A stretch of 64,000 nt of DNA from Planctomycetaceae bacterium (GCA_020426505.1 JAGQPX010000017.1:46051-110050), one strand, 5' to 3'; shown: positions 53,601-63,788, counted from the first letter of the stretch. The notes: generated from the sequence alone by a model not told the origin. Program-made: numbers and translations.

Positions 53601-55779
53601 CGTGAATTACGTCGATGCCCTTGATCGCGACGACGTCGTCACGAGGTTTGAGTACGACGTGGATTTGACCGACGGTTGGGACATCGTTGGCGGCAACACA
53701 ACGTCTGACCCTGACTATGTGACGGTCGATGGAGTCGAAGCTCAACAACTCGCTTTCAGTGAGGTGCTCTGGATTCGAACGGCTCAGGAAATGGCGCCGG
53801 GGAACCATAATCGCACCCCATGGGATGACGAAGATCGAGAGCACCAGTACCTGCACATTGAATTGCGAAACATGCTCCCATTCGATGTCGAACTCTCCGA
53901 TGAGACCTGGCGGATCGTTCGCGAAGAGACGAGTGGTCAACGGACGGCCCGTCTGACCTTCAAGCAAAGTGGAACAACCTCTTTGACGGTGCCACCTGGG
54001 GAGGTCTTCACGATCGGGACAAACGACGGGTATCCGACGGGGGTCGACAGCGCAGATTTCTACGTCGACCACGATGCGGATGCAGAGTTCGAAGGGATTG
54101 TCCCGGACGGGGCAGACGTCACCGCTGCCAATCTTCCGACAGAGTTGGCTCGCACCGACCTGGATTTAATCTCCACAGATACATCGGTCACCAACTATCC
54201 CAACTTTTACGATGTCGAAGTCGACGCAGCCGTGCTTGACAATACTCGCGGTAACAACGGCACGGGGACAATGGTGGGCATTCCGAATGCTGACACAACT
54301 CCAGACACGACGGCAAGTTTCGACCTGGTACTGGAGCGGCGACGAAACTTGCAGGCCAACGATTTGCTTGGTCAGGTGGATGACGCACTCAACGATATTC
54401 CCGCCGACCGGCCCGACTGGATTGAGGTTGATCGAATTCATGTGGATGTCAATGAGTTTAATGCGGTGGCCGATAACGCGGCCGATATGGCGACAGCCTT
54501 GGGCAATATCGTCAGTTCCTATCGTCTGGAGCCGCTCAGTGCTCCGCACGATGTCCATTCGCCAACGAAAACCACGAATGGCGACCCGGTGAATCACACG
54601 ATCCTGGAGATCACATCGACCGACCGCGATCGTGCGAACGTACAAGACCCGCCGGCGGCGCCTGCCGCCAACTTTGAGCTGTGGCAGCCACACTTCGATC
54701 GTGACTTCTCGTCTGCCATCGAGTTGTTCAGTGTGCCATTGTTCGGGTCAGACGAGTTGACACGCCGTCTCGCCGAATCGGACACGGTGATCTCCGGAAT
54801 CGACAAGAACGCGACAGCATCACTGGCGGGCCGACTCTTCACTGATACAGACCCGAACGACGATAGTGATCACGCAGCAACAACTGGAATCGAAGACGAT
54901 AACCGCTGGTATCGCCTGTTGGAATTCGTTACGACTCCCGATGGGGGCGATGACTCCATCCGCGAAAGGCTCGAACGACTGACCCGTACACCGGGAAAGA
55001 TCGACATCAACACCATGCGTGATGAGGCGGTGCTCGCAGCGATCTTGGACGATGTCCATATCAACCGGCTGAACAGCGTCGATCAAACCGACGATACGAC
55101 AGAGGCAGGACGTAATTGGTATCGCGAACTCACGCTGGCACGCGACGGAGTCGATCCCCTGAATGCGAACCCGCCTCTGAACGACGGACTCATGCTGCCG
55201 TTGCCGGGAGTCCCCGGTGTTCCGAGCGACCCAACGACGTCGACGATTCAGTATGGTGCCATTCCGTTCCGTGGTCAGGCGTATGTGGCGCCCGACGTCT
55301 CGGTCTGGTCCGTCGGCCAGCAGAACAACCGGAATGCACATTCTCTTCTGCGTCCGCATGTTCAGGATGATGCATCACTGACAACACGAGTTAGCAGTCT
55401 GGACGAGTTGGGACTCTTTGAAGCACGGCCCACGTCGAATGTCGCAGCGAGCGACACCGTTGACTATCACACGCGGAATCGGTTGCTGGCCAAGTTGGCG
55501 AATCATACGACCAATCGCAGTAATGTGTTTGCGATCTGGATGACGGTGAAGTTCTTTGAGGCTCATCAGCCGGATCCGACGAATCAGCCGGATGTGGTGC
55601 AGATTGGGGCTGAGTTGGAGGACTCGCCGACGCAGCGGATGTTCTACGTTGTTGACCGCACCCTGCTGGAGGATGCGGTTCAAGTGGATGATGCGGGCAC
55701 GCCAAACGATGCCAGTGACGACATCATGACGCTCAACTGGCGTTCCTTCGTGGTGCATCAGCGAAGTCTGTCGCAGTGA
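50623..55779 (+). CDS. Very large GspK-like protein
   Basis: The 1718-residue protein begins with a 40-residue basic leader, then RRGGAAIIVVLSLLGTLAFL and a hydrophobic helix, as in GspK (usually about 330 residues). GspK-like traits include the RTPGKIDINTMRDEAV helix-hairpin-helix segment near the C-terminus and the IKVADLDALLNVN-type stretch (FKIVDLDALLNVNAHG). Asp-rich loops (DYDGDGVADADQDG, DVDCDGDGFRD) suggest calcium binding. It closes the pseudopilin set, consistent with a tip role. ATG 50623 is preferred over 50617 because GAGG lies 8 bases upstream. Extensive insertions of unknown fold account for the length. Confidence 0.82.
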   Translation: MKSLKKVASGRVAGGKGGSVRSQLALNSQRSTLSSDRRGGAAIIVVLSLLGTLAFLGLLFYTFAAQELANAENFATVPTAAPSFSGFADFGIRQVIVGTPSDLEDSALFGSNYALVPNMIGRPNLDTQVSLADGAGNYADVNPFDGLGIGVWGDNSNLSTGGFIFDYDGDGVADADQDGLNALPAYLINFSPAANGGSIPAEMTAFHPDAGYTYPDINSLYLAFDGFIRDPNTGAEYRVIIPSYHRPQYFPAGRGIADGTTLSPNPVGSNPTGFDAIYTAAGTANQVLRPHQSHVNAGNTGVARFLSATTTAASGDTTRSIDPFPVQVDINSNSYYNQAGIWSVPQPDAETPLYFDPTDPSQTIYEYDVDCDGDGFRDAIWMDLDYPIVTLSDGRQFVPLYAFKIVDLDALLNVNAHGNMNGVLARDANGDPAITGDLLLDYASSSNEGLARSEVNLGLGLSADPVAGELDQHEANFGYQPSNRLELSNQELLMLLNGRESYVENPPTVFTRDSQIEGRWAEGDLIDDFYDYINGAPWQAAPSPGGYLADDDADSNNAADDEMNAPVMHPLGGAAYQDPNLYNAWVPPFVQPLDSGGTGASSIFPNGGVYDRLVMPAATVLGVPENPAIWLDYIQSPWQYTQSSAGALAATGVSSYWEALSAGLHENEPLNDFLLDEGNEVILNRSFRNPDYDSIFPASELDGLALSDTDFASLGISNRLRDLLIINLDKGDADQVSRIRQRLTTDSWDRYDFGHGHTLSGTEDRSWEFNIWGDGMTVADEFDSALATFPPQFGTIEAGTADDPFRREVRLLLKSEINYNDHLNPNIVAWRYPRHKLNINRILSGETLAAPALPTDPDRRAFDDDGNPRFRNLTPHPVMDVGDPAITIPVMLHDNVDAGTEHTVTGVNDPDVEFANIDPTNTDVAQRKKAQEWWARYDRQRLARDIYVLLYTLGAGNDLFDPTTTAYPVTPAVDYDVNSNGINDLVEQMAQFAVNYVDALDRDDVVTRFEYDVDLTDGWDIVGGNTTSDPDYVTVDGVEAQQLAFSEVLWIRTAQEMAPGNHNRTPWDDEDREHQYLHIELRNMLPFDVELSDETWRIVREETSGQRTARLTFKQSGTTSLTVPPGEVFTIGTNDGYPTGVDSADFYVDHDADAEFEGIVPDGADVTAANLPTELARTDLDLISTDTSVTNYPNFYDVEVDAAVLDNTRGNNGTGTMVGIPNADTTPDTTASFDLVLERRRNLQANDLLGQVDDALNDIPADRPDWIEVDRIHVDVNEFNAVADNAADMATALGNIVSSYRLEPLSAPHDVHSPTKTTNGDPVNHTILEITSTDRDRANVQDPPAAPAANFELWQPHFDRDFSSAIELFSVPLFGSDELTRRLAESDTVISGIDKNATASLAGRLFTDTDPNDDSDHAATTGIEDDNRWYRLLEFVTTPDGGDDSIRERLERLTRTPGKIDINTMRDEAVLAAILDDVHINRLNSVDQTDDTTEAGRNWYRELTLARDGVDPLNANPPLNDGLMLPLPGVPGVPSDPTTSTIQYGAIPFRGQAYVAPDVSVWSVGQQNNRNAHSLLRPHVQDDASLTTRVSSLDELGLFEARPTSNVAASDTVDYHTRNRLLAKLANHTTNRSNVFAIWMTVKFFEAHQPDPTNQPDVVQIGAELEDSPTQRMFYVVDRTLLEDAVQVDDAGTPNDASDDIMTLNWRSFVVHQRSLSQ
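50640..50727. repeat. Low-complexity repeats at start of GspK-like gene
   Basis: Two short-period tracts lie in the first codons: four cycles of GTGGCAA/GTGGCAG at 50641-50668, then repeated CTCAAC units (CTCAACTCTCAACGCTCAAC) at about 50697-50720. They encode the Lys/Gly/Ser-rich leader before the hydrophobic helix. Confidence 0.7.
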
Positions 55780-55813
55780 GTGGGGCCAGCAGATTTGCAT
55801 ATCAGGGAAAGTC

Positions 55814-55874
55814 CACCGGTCGAAATTCAGGGAAGTCATGTGATTCCCACGAGTTTGGACCGGTGTTTGCTCTT
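55814..55874 (+). terminator. Probable terminator of the secretion cluster
   Basis: A long imperfect hairpin: CACCGGTC pairs with GACCGGTG, then AAATTC with GAGTTT, then GGGAA with TTCCC around a 9-base loop, followed by TTTGCTCTTA. It lies 34 bases after the GspK-like stop codon. Confidence 0.55.
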
Positions 55875-55992
55875 AGGGGTATTGTGAAGTCGGTTGAAAC
55901 GCCGTAACTATGAAAAAACAAGGGATTTTCGCTCGATTTCATTCCTCAAACGGTCAAACATCGGCATAATTAAGAAAGAGACATCTGCGAGA

Positions 55993-56055
55993 CCTGCTGC
56001 GAAACGAAACACATTGAAAATGCAGCAGGTGGCTTTAGGGACCGTTTCGCAGCGG
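55993..56055 (+). promoter_or_regulatory. Leader with two mutually exclusive hairpins
   Basis: CCTGCTGC at 55993-56000 pairs perfectly with GCAGCAGG at 56022-56029 (8 bp). The overlapping GCTGCGAAACG at 55996-56006 pairs perfectly with CGTTTCGCAGC at 56043-56053, and the stem extends to 13 bp with one wobble. The two folds cannot coexist. They lie about 120-180 bases before the GTG of the DUF1559 gene, downstream of a CATAAT box at 55965. A switch or attenuator is an inference. Confidence 0.45.
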
Positions 56056-56171
56056 AGAGTGGCAGGGAGGCAGTGAGGTACAGGGCTGGTCGCTCGTCAA
56101 CGGCATGACGGTCGGCAACAGGAGCGGCGGCTGAGCAACCGGTCGTCCTCCGCAAGCGGGAGCTTCCCCTC

Positions 56172-57416
56172 GTGAAACAACGAACTGCCGCAACTCGTTC
56201 CCGGTCTGGTTTTACTCTGATTGAGTTACTCGTGGTGATTTCCATTATTGCAGTGCTGGCATCGCTGATTCTGCCGGGCGTTCAGAACGCTCGGGAGGCT
56301 GCTCGTCGCACGCAGTGCATGAACAACATGCGGAACGTCGCCTCGGCTGTGATGAACTTCGAGTCGACGAACAGCCGGCTGCCGTACCTGACGACGGGCA
56401 TCTTCGATACGTCGGACGCAACGCGGCAGCTCACCGCGGAGGAGCTTGCCACTGCGAGCGATAACGCTTCGAGCAGCAACGGGCTGTCGATCAACTACGG
56501 CTCGGTCGATTGCACGGCCGTGACGGCATCCAATCCGGTGTGTGCACAGGCATCGTGGCTGGTGCATCTGCTGCCTTTCCTCGATCAGACGCCTCTGTAC
56601 GAGCGCTTGCAGACATCAACCAATGCGACCCCCACGGACCCCAACAGCACGGACAGTCTCGCGAGCATCAAGATCGAGACGTTCGTCTGCCCGGATGATC
56701 CCAAAGGGGACGGTGCTGGTGCGACGTCGTTTGTCGCCAACGGCGGATACATTACGGCCAGTCGCTGGGCGTTGGTCGACTCGGCGTCCAAGGGCAACAT
56801 GACCGAAGTCAGGGATTACGGATACGAGTTCGTCAACTCCGGAAACACGGCGTGGGATACTGCGACGTTTGCGACCGGGCTGTTCTGGCGAGAGCAAAGT
56901 CAGGGGGGGGCGACGATCTTCCCTCCCCGTCCGATGACGCTGGGGTATGTCTCACGGGGTGACGGGCAGTCCAATACGCTCATGCTCACGGAGAATCTCA
57001 ACACCCGCAATTACGACACGGCCACGGCCACCGTTGCCGGTCAGGGTGGTTGGATTACCGAAGAGACGGGCGACATTGCCTTCCTCGTGCGGATTCCGGA
57101 CGATCTCGTTCCCGGAACTTTCAACGACAACGCCAACGGCGGGGTCGGAACCAATGGAGCATTGAAAAACGAGGGACTCATCCTGGCATCCGACCTGGAC
57201 CTCGGGCCGTCCGCCATCAATGCCGACATCGCATCGGCGAATGACGGCGAGGCACCTCGGCCCAGTTCGCTGCATCCGGGCATCGTCAATGCGGTCTTCG
57301 CAGACGGACATGCCCAGACGATCAGTCAGGACATCAATCAACTTGTGTATGCCCGGATGGTCACGCCGAACGGAGGCGACTTCGGCCAGTCGATCGACGG
57401 CAGCGATGCCTTTTAA
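56172..57416 (+). CDS. DUF1559 (H-X9-DG) protein, tandem copy 1
   Basis: The 414-residue protein has [20 protein letters not shown], then [29 protein letters not shown] and [12 protein letters not shown] (H-X9-DG). It and the next gene are close paralogues: near-identical N-terminal helices and matching [11 protein letters not shown] and QDIN segments. A GTG start with GGGAG upstream is used. The GGGAG lies in a small self-complementary GGGAGCTTCCC that could partly hide it. It sits just after the secretion cluster, so these may be substrates or pseudopilus-like partners of that machine. Confidence 0.92.
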   Translation: MKQRTAATRSRSGFTLIELLVVISIIAVLASLILPGVQNAREAARRTQCMNNMRNVASAVMNFESTNSRLPYLTTGIFDTSDATRQLTAEELATASDNASSSNGLSINYGSVDCTAVTASNPVCAQASWLVHLLPFLDQTPLYERLQTSTNATPTDPNSTDSLASIKIETFVCPDDPKGDGAGATSFVANGGYITASRWALVDSASKGNMTEVRDYGYEFVNSGNTAWDTATFATGLFWREQSQGGATIFPPRPMTLGYVSRGDGQSNTLMLTENLNTRNYDTATATVAGQGGWITEETGDIAFLVRIPDDLVPGTFNDNANGGVGTNGALKNEGLILASDLDLGPSAINADIASANDGEAPRPSSLHPGIVNAVFADGHAQTISQDINQLVYARMVTPNGGDFGQSIDGSDAF

Positions 57417-57495
57417 GGATTCACCTTTCCGGCACCTTGTGTGTCACCTGTAGATCACCTTTAGATCACCTTCGACTCGTATTTGAGAGCTAATC

Positions 57496-58668
<1,173 letters not shown>

Positions 58669-58704
58669 GCCGAGTCGCTGACTGTGATTTGAAGGTGATC
58701 TCTC

Positions 58705-58742
58705 CACGGCTGTTCCCTTGATGGGGACAGCCGTGTTTCTTT
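58705..58742 (+). terminator. Intrinsic terminator of the DUF1559 pair
   Basis: CACGGCTGTTCCC pairs with GGGGACAGCCGTG over 13 bp (one wobble) around TTGAT, followed directly by TTTCTTT. It lies 37 bases after the stop codon. Confidence 0.9.
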
Positions 58743-59131
58743 GCGCGGTGAGTTCATGTGAGAGACGTGCAGCGTCGATCTCGGGTCCGCCCGAGTGGAG
58801 TCTCTGATGGTTGGTGGTTCGTTGATTGGGCGACCCCCGTCGGGGTCTGGCCAACACACTGAGATCAGCCATCCGAGATCAACGACTGGTGGCACGGCAT
58901 TGGGTGGCACTGGTCGGCTTGTCCGTCAGTGCCGGAGTGTTGCTGAAAACGTCAGCCTGACGGGTGTGAAGAATCTTCTCCGTGCGAGGTCGCAGTAAAG
59001 AACTTGTGGATGGGACATCATCTGGCGACAGTCCACTCACCCAGCGCTCGCACGGGCGGTCAAACCGCCCGTGGCACCCGGCGCAATGGAACACGAAACA
59101 TGACCTATTCTGGGGGGGGTAATTCGACTCC
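58743..59131. other. Intergenic region rich in hairpins
   Basis: No gene is supported between the terminator and the reverse-strand zinc-ribbon gene. It contains GACCCC/GGGGTC (58832-58847), GGCACTG/CAGTGCC near 58900 and the perfect repeat at 59051. The G8 run near 59113 lies at the 3' end of the zinc-ribbon gene. Confidence 0.5.
59051..59073. repeat. Perfect 10-bp hairpin
   Basis: CACGGGCGGT and ACCGCCCGTG pair perfectly around a CAA loop. It lies about 60 bases after the stop of the reverse-strand gene and could aid its transcript end, but no T-tract is present in either direction. Confidence 0.55.
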
Positions 59132-60451
59132 TCATGTCTCTTGCTCACCCTCCAGAAACTTAAACAGCTTCCCCACCGCTGACGAGATGTTGCTCGGGTT
59201 GAGCAGCATCTCGGTCCAGGTTTCGCGTTCGGATGAGAAATTGTTCCAGACGGCGTTGACGTAGGGTTCGTAGGTTTCGGCGACCGTTTCGTAGAAGCCA
59301 CGTTCGCGGATGTGGGTGAGGGACGACTTGTAGTGGTCGAGCACGTTTTTGTCGAACAGGCCGCCAGCGACGCGGATGCTGGTGAGGGCGCCGTCACTGA
59401 CGGTCTTGACCTTGTCGAGCGTCTGCATGGTGACTGCACTGCTGAGACTGAGCAGGTCGACGTGTTCCTGAGCGGCAGCAGTCTGCATCTCGGTCCAGAG
59501 GCGCCTGACCTCTGACTCCGGCAGCAGTTTGGTGAGGTCGGCCGAGTTGAGTTCGTCGCGGGTCTGTTGCAGGGTCGCTCGCAGTTCGTCGATGGAGAGG
59601 GGTGGGCGGTCGAACGTGCTGGCTGCGGAGCCGCTTGTGCGCTGGATGGCATCGAGGATGTCATCCATATTGTGAATGGTCGAGGTGCTGTCGATGATGC
59701 CCCGCTGTTCGAGTTCGCGGGCGACCTCGGCGACGTAGGTCCGCGTGCCGTACGCGATGTCGCTGACGGCAGCGAGGACCCACATGGGGGAGACGTGCAG
59801 CGTGGCCAGCCCGGCCATGTCGACGAAGTTGCCGACCGCCTTGCGGGCGATGTGCTCGTGAGCCTGATTCTCCGGCGGAGTCGGCCCCTCGACGCCTCCG
59901 ATCGTCTCGGTGAGGAACCTCAGCGAGTTATCGATCGCGATCTCATACGACTTGGACGACTGAAACGCCTGGGGCACGATGACGGCTGCCAGTTCCTTCG
60001 CCGTGCCCGCTGTGATGCCCACGCCGCTGCGGAGTAACCGTTCGGGCAGCGAGATGCCGTAGAGCAGGGACTTGGTCAGAGCGGACAACTGTGGCAATGG
60101 CTCGACGACTGCGGGCGATTCGACATCGGGTGTGGTCAGCGCCTTGATGCGATGCGCATCGCCGTCCGACCAACGGCCGAGGCAGACCGGGCAATCGAAC
60201 ATGCCCACGCTGTGATCGAGCGGCTGCATGTGTGTCAGACAACTCGGGCAGGGGACCGACGGCATATCAGTCGCCAATGGTTCGGTCACGACCAGCGACG
60301 GAGAATCAACCGCGTCTCCCTCCGGCGTCCCCTCCAGGCGATCTTCCGACGACGGCACAAACCGACCATGGCATGTCGTGCACTGCTGATGGTGCGATTC
60401 GGACAAAGTCACCAACATCGTGTGACATCGTGGACAGACAGACATTGCCAT
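59132..60451 (-). CDS. Double zinc-ribbon protein with helical body
   Basis: The 439-residue protein begins with a zinc ribbon (CPRCHTML...CTTCHGRF) and a second one (CPSCLTHM...CPVCLGRW) at about residue 70. The remaining 330 residues are helical and amphipathic, with no membrane span obvious. I do not recognise the domain. The ATG at 60451 is selected for its AGG-containing site 7 bases upstream; a longer frame to 60481 lacks one. It lies apart from hpnD by about 150 bases on the same strand. Confidence 0.65.
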   Translation of the reverse strand: MAMSVCPRCHTMLVTLSESHHQQCTTCHGRFVPSSEDRLEGTPEGDAVDSPSLVVTEPLATDMPSVPCPSCLTHMQPLDHSVGMFDCPVCLGRWSDGDAHRIKALTTPDVESPAVVEPLPQLSALTKSLLYGISLPERLLRSGVGITAGTAKELAAVIVPQAFQSSKSYEIAIDNSLRFLTETIGGVEGPTPPENQAHEHIARKAVGNFVDMAGLATLHVSPMWVLAAVSDIAYGTRTYVAEVARELEQRGIIDSTSTIHNMDDILDAIQRTSGSAASTFDRPPLSIDELRATLQQTRDELNSADLTKLLPESEVRRLWTEMQTAAAQEHVDLLSLSSAVTMQTLDKVKTVSDGALTSIRVAGGLFDKNVLDHYKSSLTHIRERGFYETVAETYEPYVNAVWNNFSSERETWTEMLLNPSNISSAVGKLFKFLEGEQET

Positions 60452-60603
60452 GAGAGAACCTGCTCGTTTCGGATTGAACATCAGTCATCTGGGTATTTGC
60501 CGCAGATTGTTGGCGGTATTCCCCTGGAAACGCGAGTACAACCGTCGAGGATCACAAAACTCACGACATTTCCGAAACGACGTCAGGAAACGATCATGGT
60601 CAA

Positions 60604-61479
60604 TCATGGGACGGATGGCTTGCGATGGGGTCGCAACAGTGACGTTGCAGCGACCTTGAGCTTGGTGACGCGATGCAGACGGACTCTGCTCGCGAAGACG
60701 TCGTAGTCCTCCTGCTCGATCTTTCGCAGCAGGCGACCATAGATGCCAATCATGGCGGACAGGATCGGCCGACCGGGGGGCTTCAACAGCGGGTGCAGTT
60801 CGCATCCCTGCTGATAGTACTGTCGCGCACGAGCGATCTGGAATTGCATCAACTCGCGAAAGTGGTCGTTTCGCGCGTGCGATCGCAAGTCTTCGGTTGA
60901 ATAGCCGAAGCGAGTGAGGTCCTCCCGGGGGAGGTAGATGCGTCCGTTCTCGACATCCTCGCCGAGATCGCGGAGGATATTGGTCAGTTGAAACGCCAGT
61001 CCGCAGTCGACGGCCCGATCGAGTGCCGCGTCGTCGTGGTAACCCCACAGGTGGACACAACAGCGACCGACGGCTCCGGCGACGAGATAACAGTAGTCGG
61101 ATAACTCGTCGAACGTCTTGAAGGTCTGTTCGCCGAGGTCACTCTCGACTCCCTGAATGACCGCGTACAGGTATTCGACCGGCAGCTCATGACGTCGCTG
61201 GACATCCGCGATGGCCGTCAACACGGAGTGGGATGATGCTTCGCCATTGATGACCGCGTTCAGTCCGTTTTGCCATGATCGCAGCGCGGCTCTGCGCTGT
61301 GCGATCGAGCGGGACGCATCGTCACCCAGGTCGTCCGTGACCCGCATGAACGCATACAGCGCGCACATGTCGCGGAAAAGTGGGCGCGGCAGTGTGAGAA
61401 AGCTGAAATAAAAGTTGCGACCCGTTCGTTGTGCCAGCCGCTGACAATCGTTGAACGACTTCGCAACCGATTCATCCAT
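60604..61479 (-). CDS. hpnD: Presqualene diphosphate synthase HpnD
   Basis: The 291-residue squalene/phytoene-synthase-fold enzyme shows both Asp-rich prenyl-diphosphate sites: DDLGDD near residue 50 and QLTNILRDLGEDVENGRIYL at about 165-185. With HpnC and HpnE it turns two farnesyl diphosphates into squalene for hopanoid or sterol synthesis. It follows hpnC by 12 bases, matching the usual HpnC-HpnD order. A role in carotenoid (phytoene) synthesis cannot be excluded from sequence alone. No hpnE is in the window. Confidence 0.85.
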   Translation of the reverse strand: MDESVAKSFNDCQRLAQRTGRNFYFSFLTLPRPLFRDMCALYAFMRVTDDLGDDASRSIAQRRAALRSWQNGLNAVINGEASSHSVLTAIADVQRRHELPVEYLYAVIQGVESDLGEQTFKTFDELSDYCYLVAGAVGRCCVHLWGYHDDAALDRAVDCGLAFQLTNILRDLGEDVENGRIYLPREDLTRFGYSTEDLRSHARNDHFRELMQFQIARARQYYQQGCELHPLLKPPGRPILSAMIGIYGRLLRKIEQEDYDVFASRVRLHRVTKLKVAATSLLRPHRKPSVP

Positions 61480-61491
61480 GAACGTGATCTC

Positions 61492-62436
61492 TCACGAGTT
61501 GCGATTTATCCGGGGAGCCATCCGACGCCCGAGATGTCTCAGGCATGTCGACACAAACAGGCGTGCGAACTGACGTTTCCTGACGACAGGACGTTGGTCC
61601 CACACACGATGGCCGATGTTCTCGATTTCCTTGAGGATCTGCAACCCGCCACGCAGGAACAGTTCGATGTCCACCTGCAGTCGGCCTTTGATCTCATGGA
61701 CGAGTGGTTCCCCTGCGAGAAGCATCTCCCGTGCCCGGTCGACCTCAAAGGCCATCAGCTTGAGGAATGCGTCGTTCGTCACACGCTTCTGGAGCATGTC
61801 GACTGTGTATCCGAAGCGCTCTCGATCCTCACTTGGGAGATAGATGCGACCCATGTCATCGTCGCGAGAGACGTCCTGCCAGAAATTGGCCAGTTGCAGG
61901 CCGGTGCAAATTGAGTCTGACCAGCGAGCCGTCTCTTCCCCATATGAGCGGCAGAGATGAAGCACGATCCGTCCGACCGGGTTCGCACTGCGGTGGCAAT
62001 AGTCGAGCAGCTGAGCGAACGTCTCGTACTCCGTGACTGTCTGATCCTGCTCGAAGGCTGAGATCAAATCAGCGAACGGCTGTCGCGGGATGTCATACGT
62101 TTCGATGGTAGAGGCCAGCGCGACGAACACCGGATGCCGGACATCGCCGTCGTAGCACCGGTCGAGTTCGTCCCGCCACCACGCGAGGAGTTCGAGCGAC
62201 CGTTTCTTATCGCCGACTTCGTCTCCCAGATCGTCGGCCCAGCGGCAATACGCGTAGACGTTACAGAAGTGCTGACGCAGGTCCCTCGGCAGCAACCATG
62301 ACGCCACTGGAAAGTTCTCGTAATGCGACTTCGCGAAGTTCCGGCAATACGCTTCCGCCTGCTCGGTCGAGACCTGCGAAATCCGCTGTGCGTTTGGTCC
62401 CCAAGTGTCGAGATCAGCAATAACAGACATCAACAT
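61492..62436 (-). CDS. hpnC: Squalene-pathway hydroxysqualene synthase HpnC
   Basis: The 314-residue protein has the HpnC hallmark opening (FAKSHYENFPVASWLLPRDL), WADDLGDE for the first Asp-rich site and QLANFWQDVSRDDDMGRIYL for the second. HpnC converts presqualene diphosphate to hydroxysqualene. It is the upstream partner of hpnD. ATG 62436 is used, with ATG 62430 equally possible. Planctomycetes use this route for squalene, and HpnE, the missing third enzyme, may lie elsewhere. Confidence 0.87.
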   Translation of the reverse strand: MLMSVIADLDTWGPNAQRISQVSTEQAEAYCRNFAKSHYENFPVASWLLPRDLRQHFCNVYAYCRWADDLGDEVGDKKRSLELLAWWRDELDRCYDGDVRHPVFVALASTIETYDIPRQPFADLISAFEQDQTVTEYETFAQLLDYCHRSANPVGRIVLHLCRSYGEETARWSDSICTGLQLANFWQDVSRDDDMGRIYLPSEDRERFGYTVDMLQKRVTNDAFLKLMAFEVDRAREMLLAGEPLVHEIKGRLQVDIELFLRGGLQILKEIENIGHRVWDQRPVVRKRQFARLFVSTCLRHLGRRMAPRINRNS

Positions 62437-62465
62437 TACCCGCGAACAATCGGATCGTTGGGATA

Positions 62466-62831
62466 CTATTCTCCCGTGTCACTTCGATTGCTCAGCGGAA
62501 GGGTGTAGAAGGGAATCCCATTGATCTCGCTACGTTTCCAGTTTTGCGGAATGCGTGCGTCGTCGGACAACGTGGGAACTTCGATGAGTTGAGGAGCCGG
62601 CATTGAGGGTGTTGCCGCACGAGGCGCGACACCTCCCGCTTGTTGGACGCCGGAGAGTTGCGATTCCAGTCGGTCGATCCGGATTTCCAAAGCGTCGATT
62701 TTTCGTTCGAGTTCGTCGATTGTCGGTGACGTCGCTTTCGCATCCGCCCAACTGTCGGCTGCGAGCAACATGACGACTCCCATGGCACCGAGGAGTGTCA
62801 GGCCGCAGATGAGTGAGAGTGATGATCGCAT
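62466..62831 (-). CDS. Small exported coiled-coil protein
   Basis: The 121-residue protein has a signal peptide or N-terminal anchor (LSLICGLTLLGAMGVVMLLA), a short coiled coil (TIDELERKIDALEIRIDRLE) and a Pro/Ala-rich tail. It resembles trimerisation stalks but no domain is recognised. ATG 62831 is chosen, with AAAGGA 9 bases upstream; the frame extends to 62972 without a site. It ends 29 bases before hpnC on the same strand and may lead that operon. Confidence 0.6.
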   Translation of the reverse strand: MRSSLSLICGLTLLGAMGVVMLLAADSWADAKATSPTIDELERKIDALEIRIDRLESQLSGVQQAGGVAPRAATPSMPAPQLIEVPTLSDDARIPQNWKRSEINGIPFYTLPLSNRSDTGE

Positions 62832-63098
62832 CTTGAATGGTCCTTTTGAGGGAGGTGGTGAGGAAAAGTGTAGCGACGATCGGCAAGGGACCGCGAGCGT
62901 GTCCATTGATCGAGACGAATCTCGCGCCTTGTCCTTAGGCACAAATCGAGCGGATTTCGCAGTCTGCGTCATTTCGCCAGTGCACCCGCCCTTGACCTCG
63001 CGCCATAGAATGAACTATCCCACCGACGACAGGGACTCTCCCACGTTCGGATCGTTGAGCGACGGGGGACTCAGCTCGTCTCGAATGAAGGAACTTCA

Positions 63099-63728
63099 AT
63101 GATGGAAATCACTTCTGGCTTCCCGGTCCAACCGCAGGCGGCAGGCGATTATCAGCGGACCCGGCAGCTCGGTATCGGCGATTTGCTCCTCGAGAACAGG
63201 ATCATCTTTCTCGATGGCCCGATTCACGACGGCAACGCCAACCTCATCGTGATGAAACTGCTGTATCTCCAGTCAGAGAACAGACATCAGGATATTCATT
63301 TCTACATCAACTCCCCCGGCGGGTCGGTGACGGCGACGCTCGCTATCTACGACACGATGGCCTACCTCGAACCGGCCGTCTCCACGTATTGCGTGGGACT
63401 CGCGGCCAGTGGTGCTGCGATCCTGATGGCGGGTGGTGAGAAAGGGAAGCGGTTCATTCTGCCACACGCCAAGATGATGATCCACCAGCCGTACGGACAA
63501 GTCGGCGGACAGGTGAGCGATATCGAGATTCAGGCCCAGCAGATTCTCGATACACGCGAGACGCTGAACAAGATTCTCGCCAGTCATACCGGTCAACCAC
63601 TCGACGTCATCGCGAAAGACACCGAACGGGACCGGTATCTCAATGCCATGCAGGCCAAGGAATATGGCCTCGTCGACAATGTCGTGGAAAAGAAATCGAA
63701 AAAGTCGGCCAAGTCAGACGACAAGTAA
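63099..63728 (+). CDS. clpP: ATP-dependent Clp protease proteolytic subunit
   Basis: The 209-residue ClpP shows the Ser-His-Asp triad in context: VGLAASGAAILMAGG for the Ser, MMIHQPYG for the His and KDTERDRYLNAMQAKEYG for the Asp. NSPGGSVTATLAIYDTM forms the oligomer loop. The Ser context (AASGAA) lacks the Met of the usual AASMAA. A Lys/Ser-rich tail is added. It is the first of two tandem ClpP genes; planctomycetes and cyanobacteria often use hetero-oligomeric ClpP pairs. A GAAGGA site precedes two consecutive ATGs. Confidence 0.95.
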   Translation: MMEITSGFPVQPQAAGDYQRTRQLGIGDLLLENRIIFLDGPIHDGNANLIVMKLLYLQSENRHQDIHFYINSPGGSVTATLAIYDTMAYLEPAVSTYCVGLAASGAAILMAGGEKGKRFILPHAKMMIHQPYGQVGGQVSDIEIQAQQILDTRETLNKILASHTGQPLDVIAKDTERDRYLNAMQAKEYGLVDNVVEKKSKKSAKSDDK

Positions 63729-63788
63729 ACTCACAATCCTGTCGGCGGCGACCGATGGGAGATTCGTTGGAGAAAACGGAACACATTC

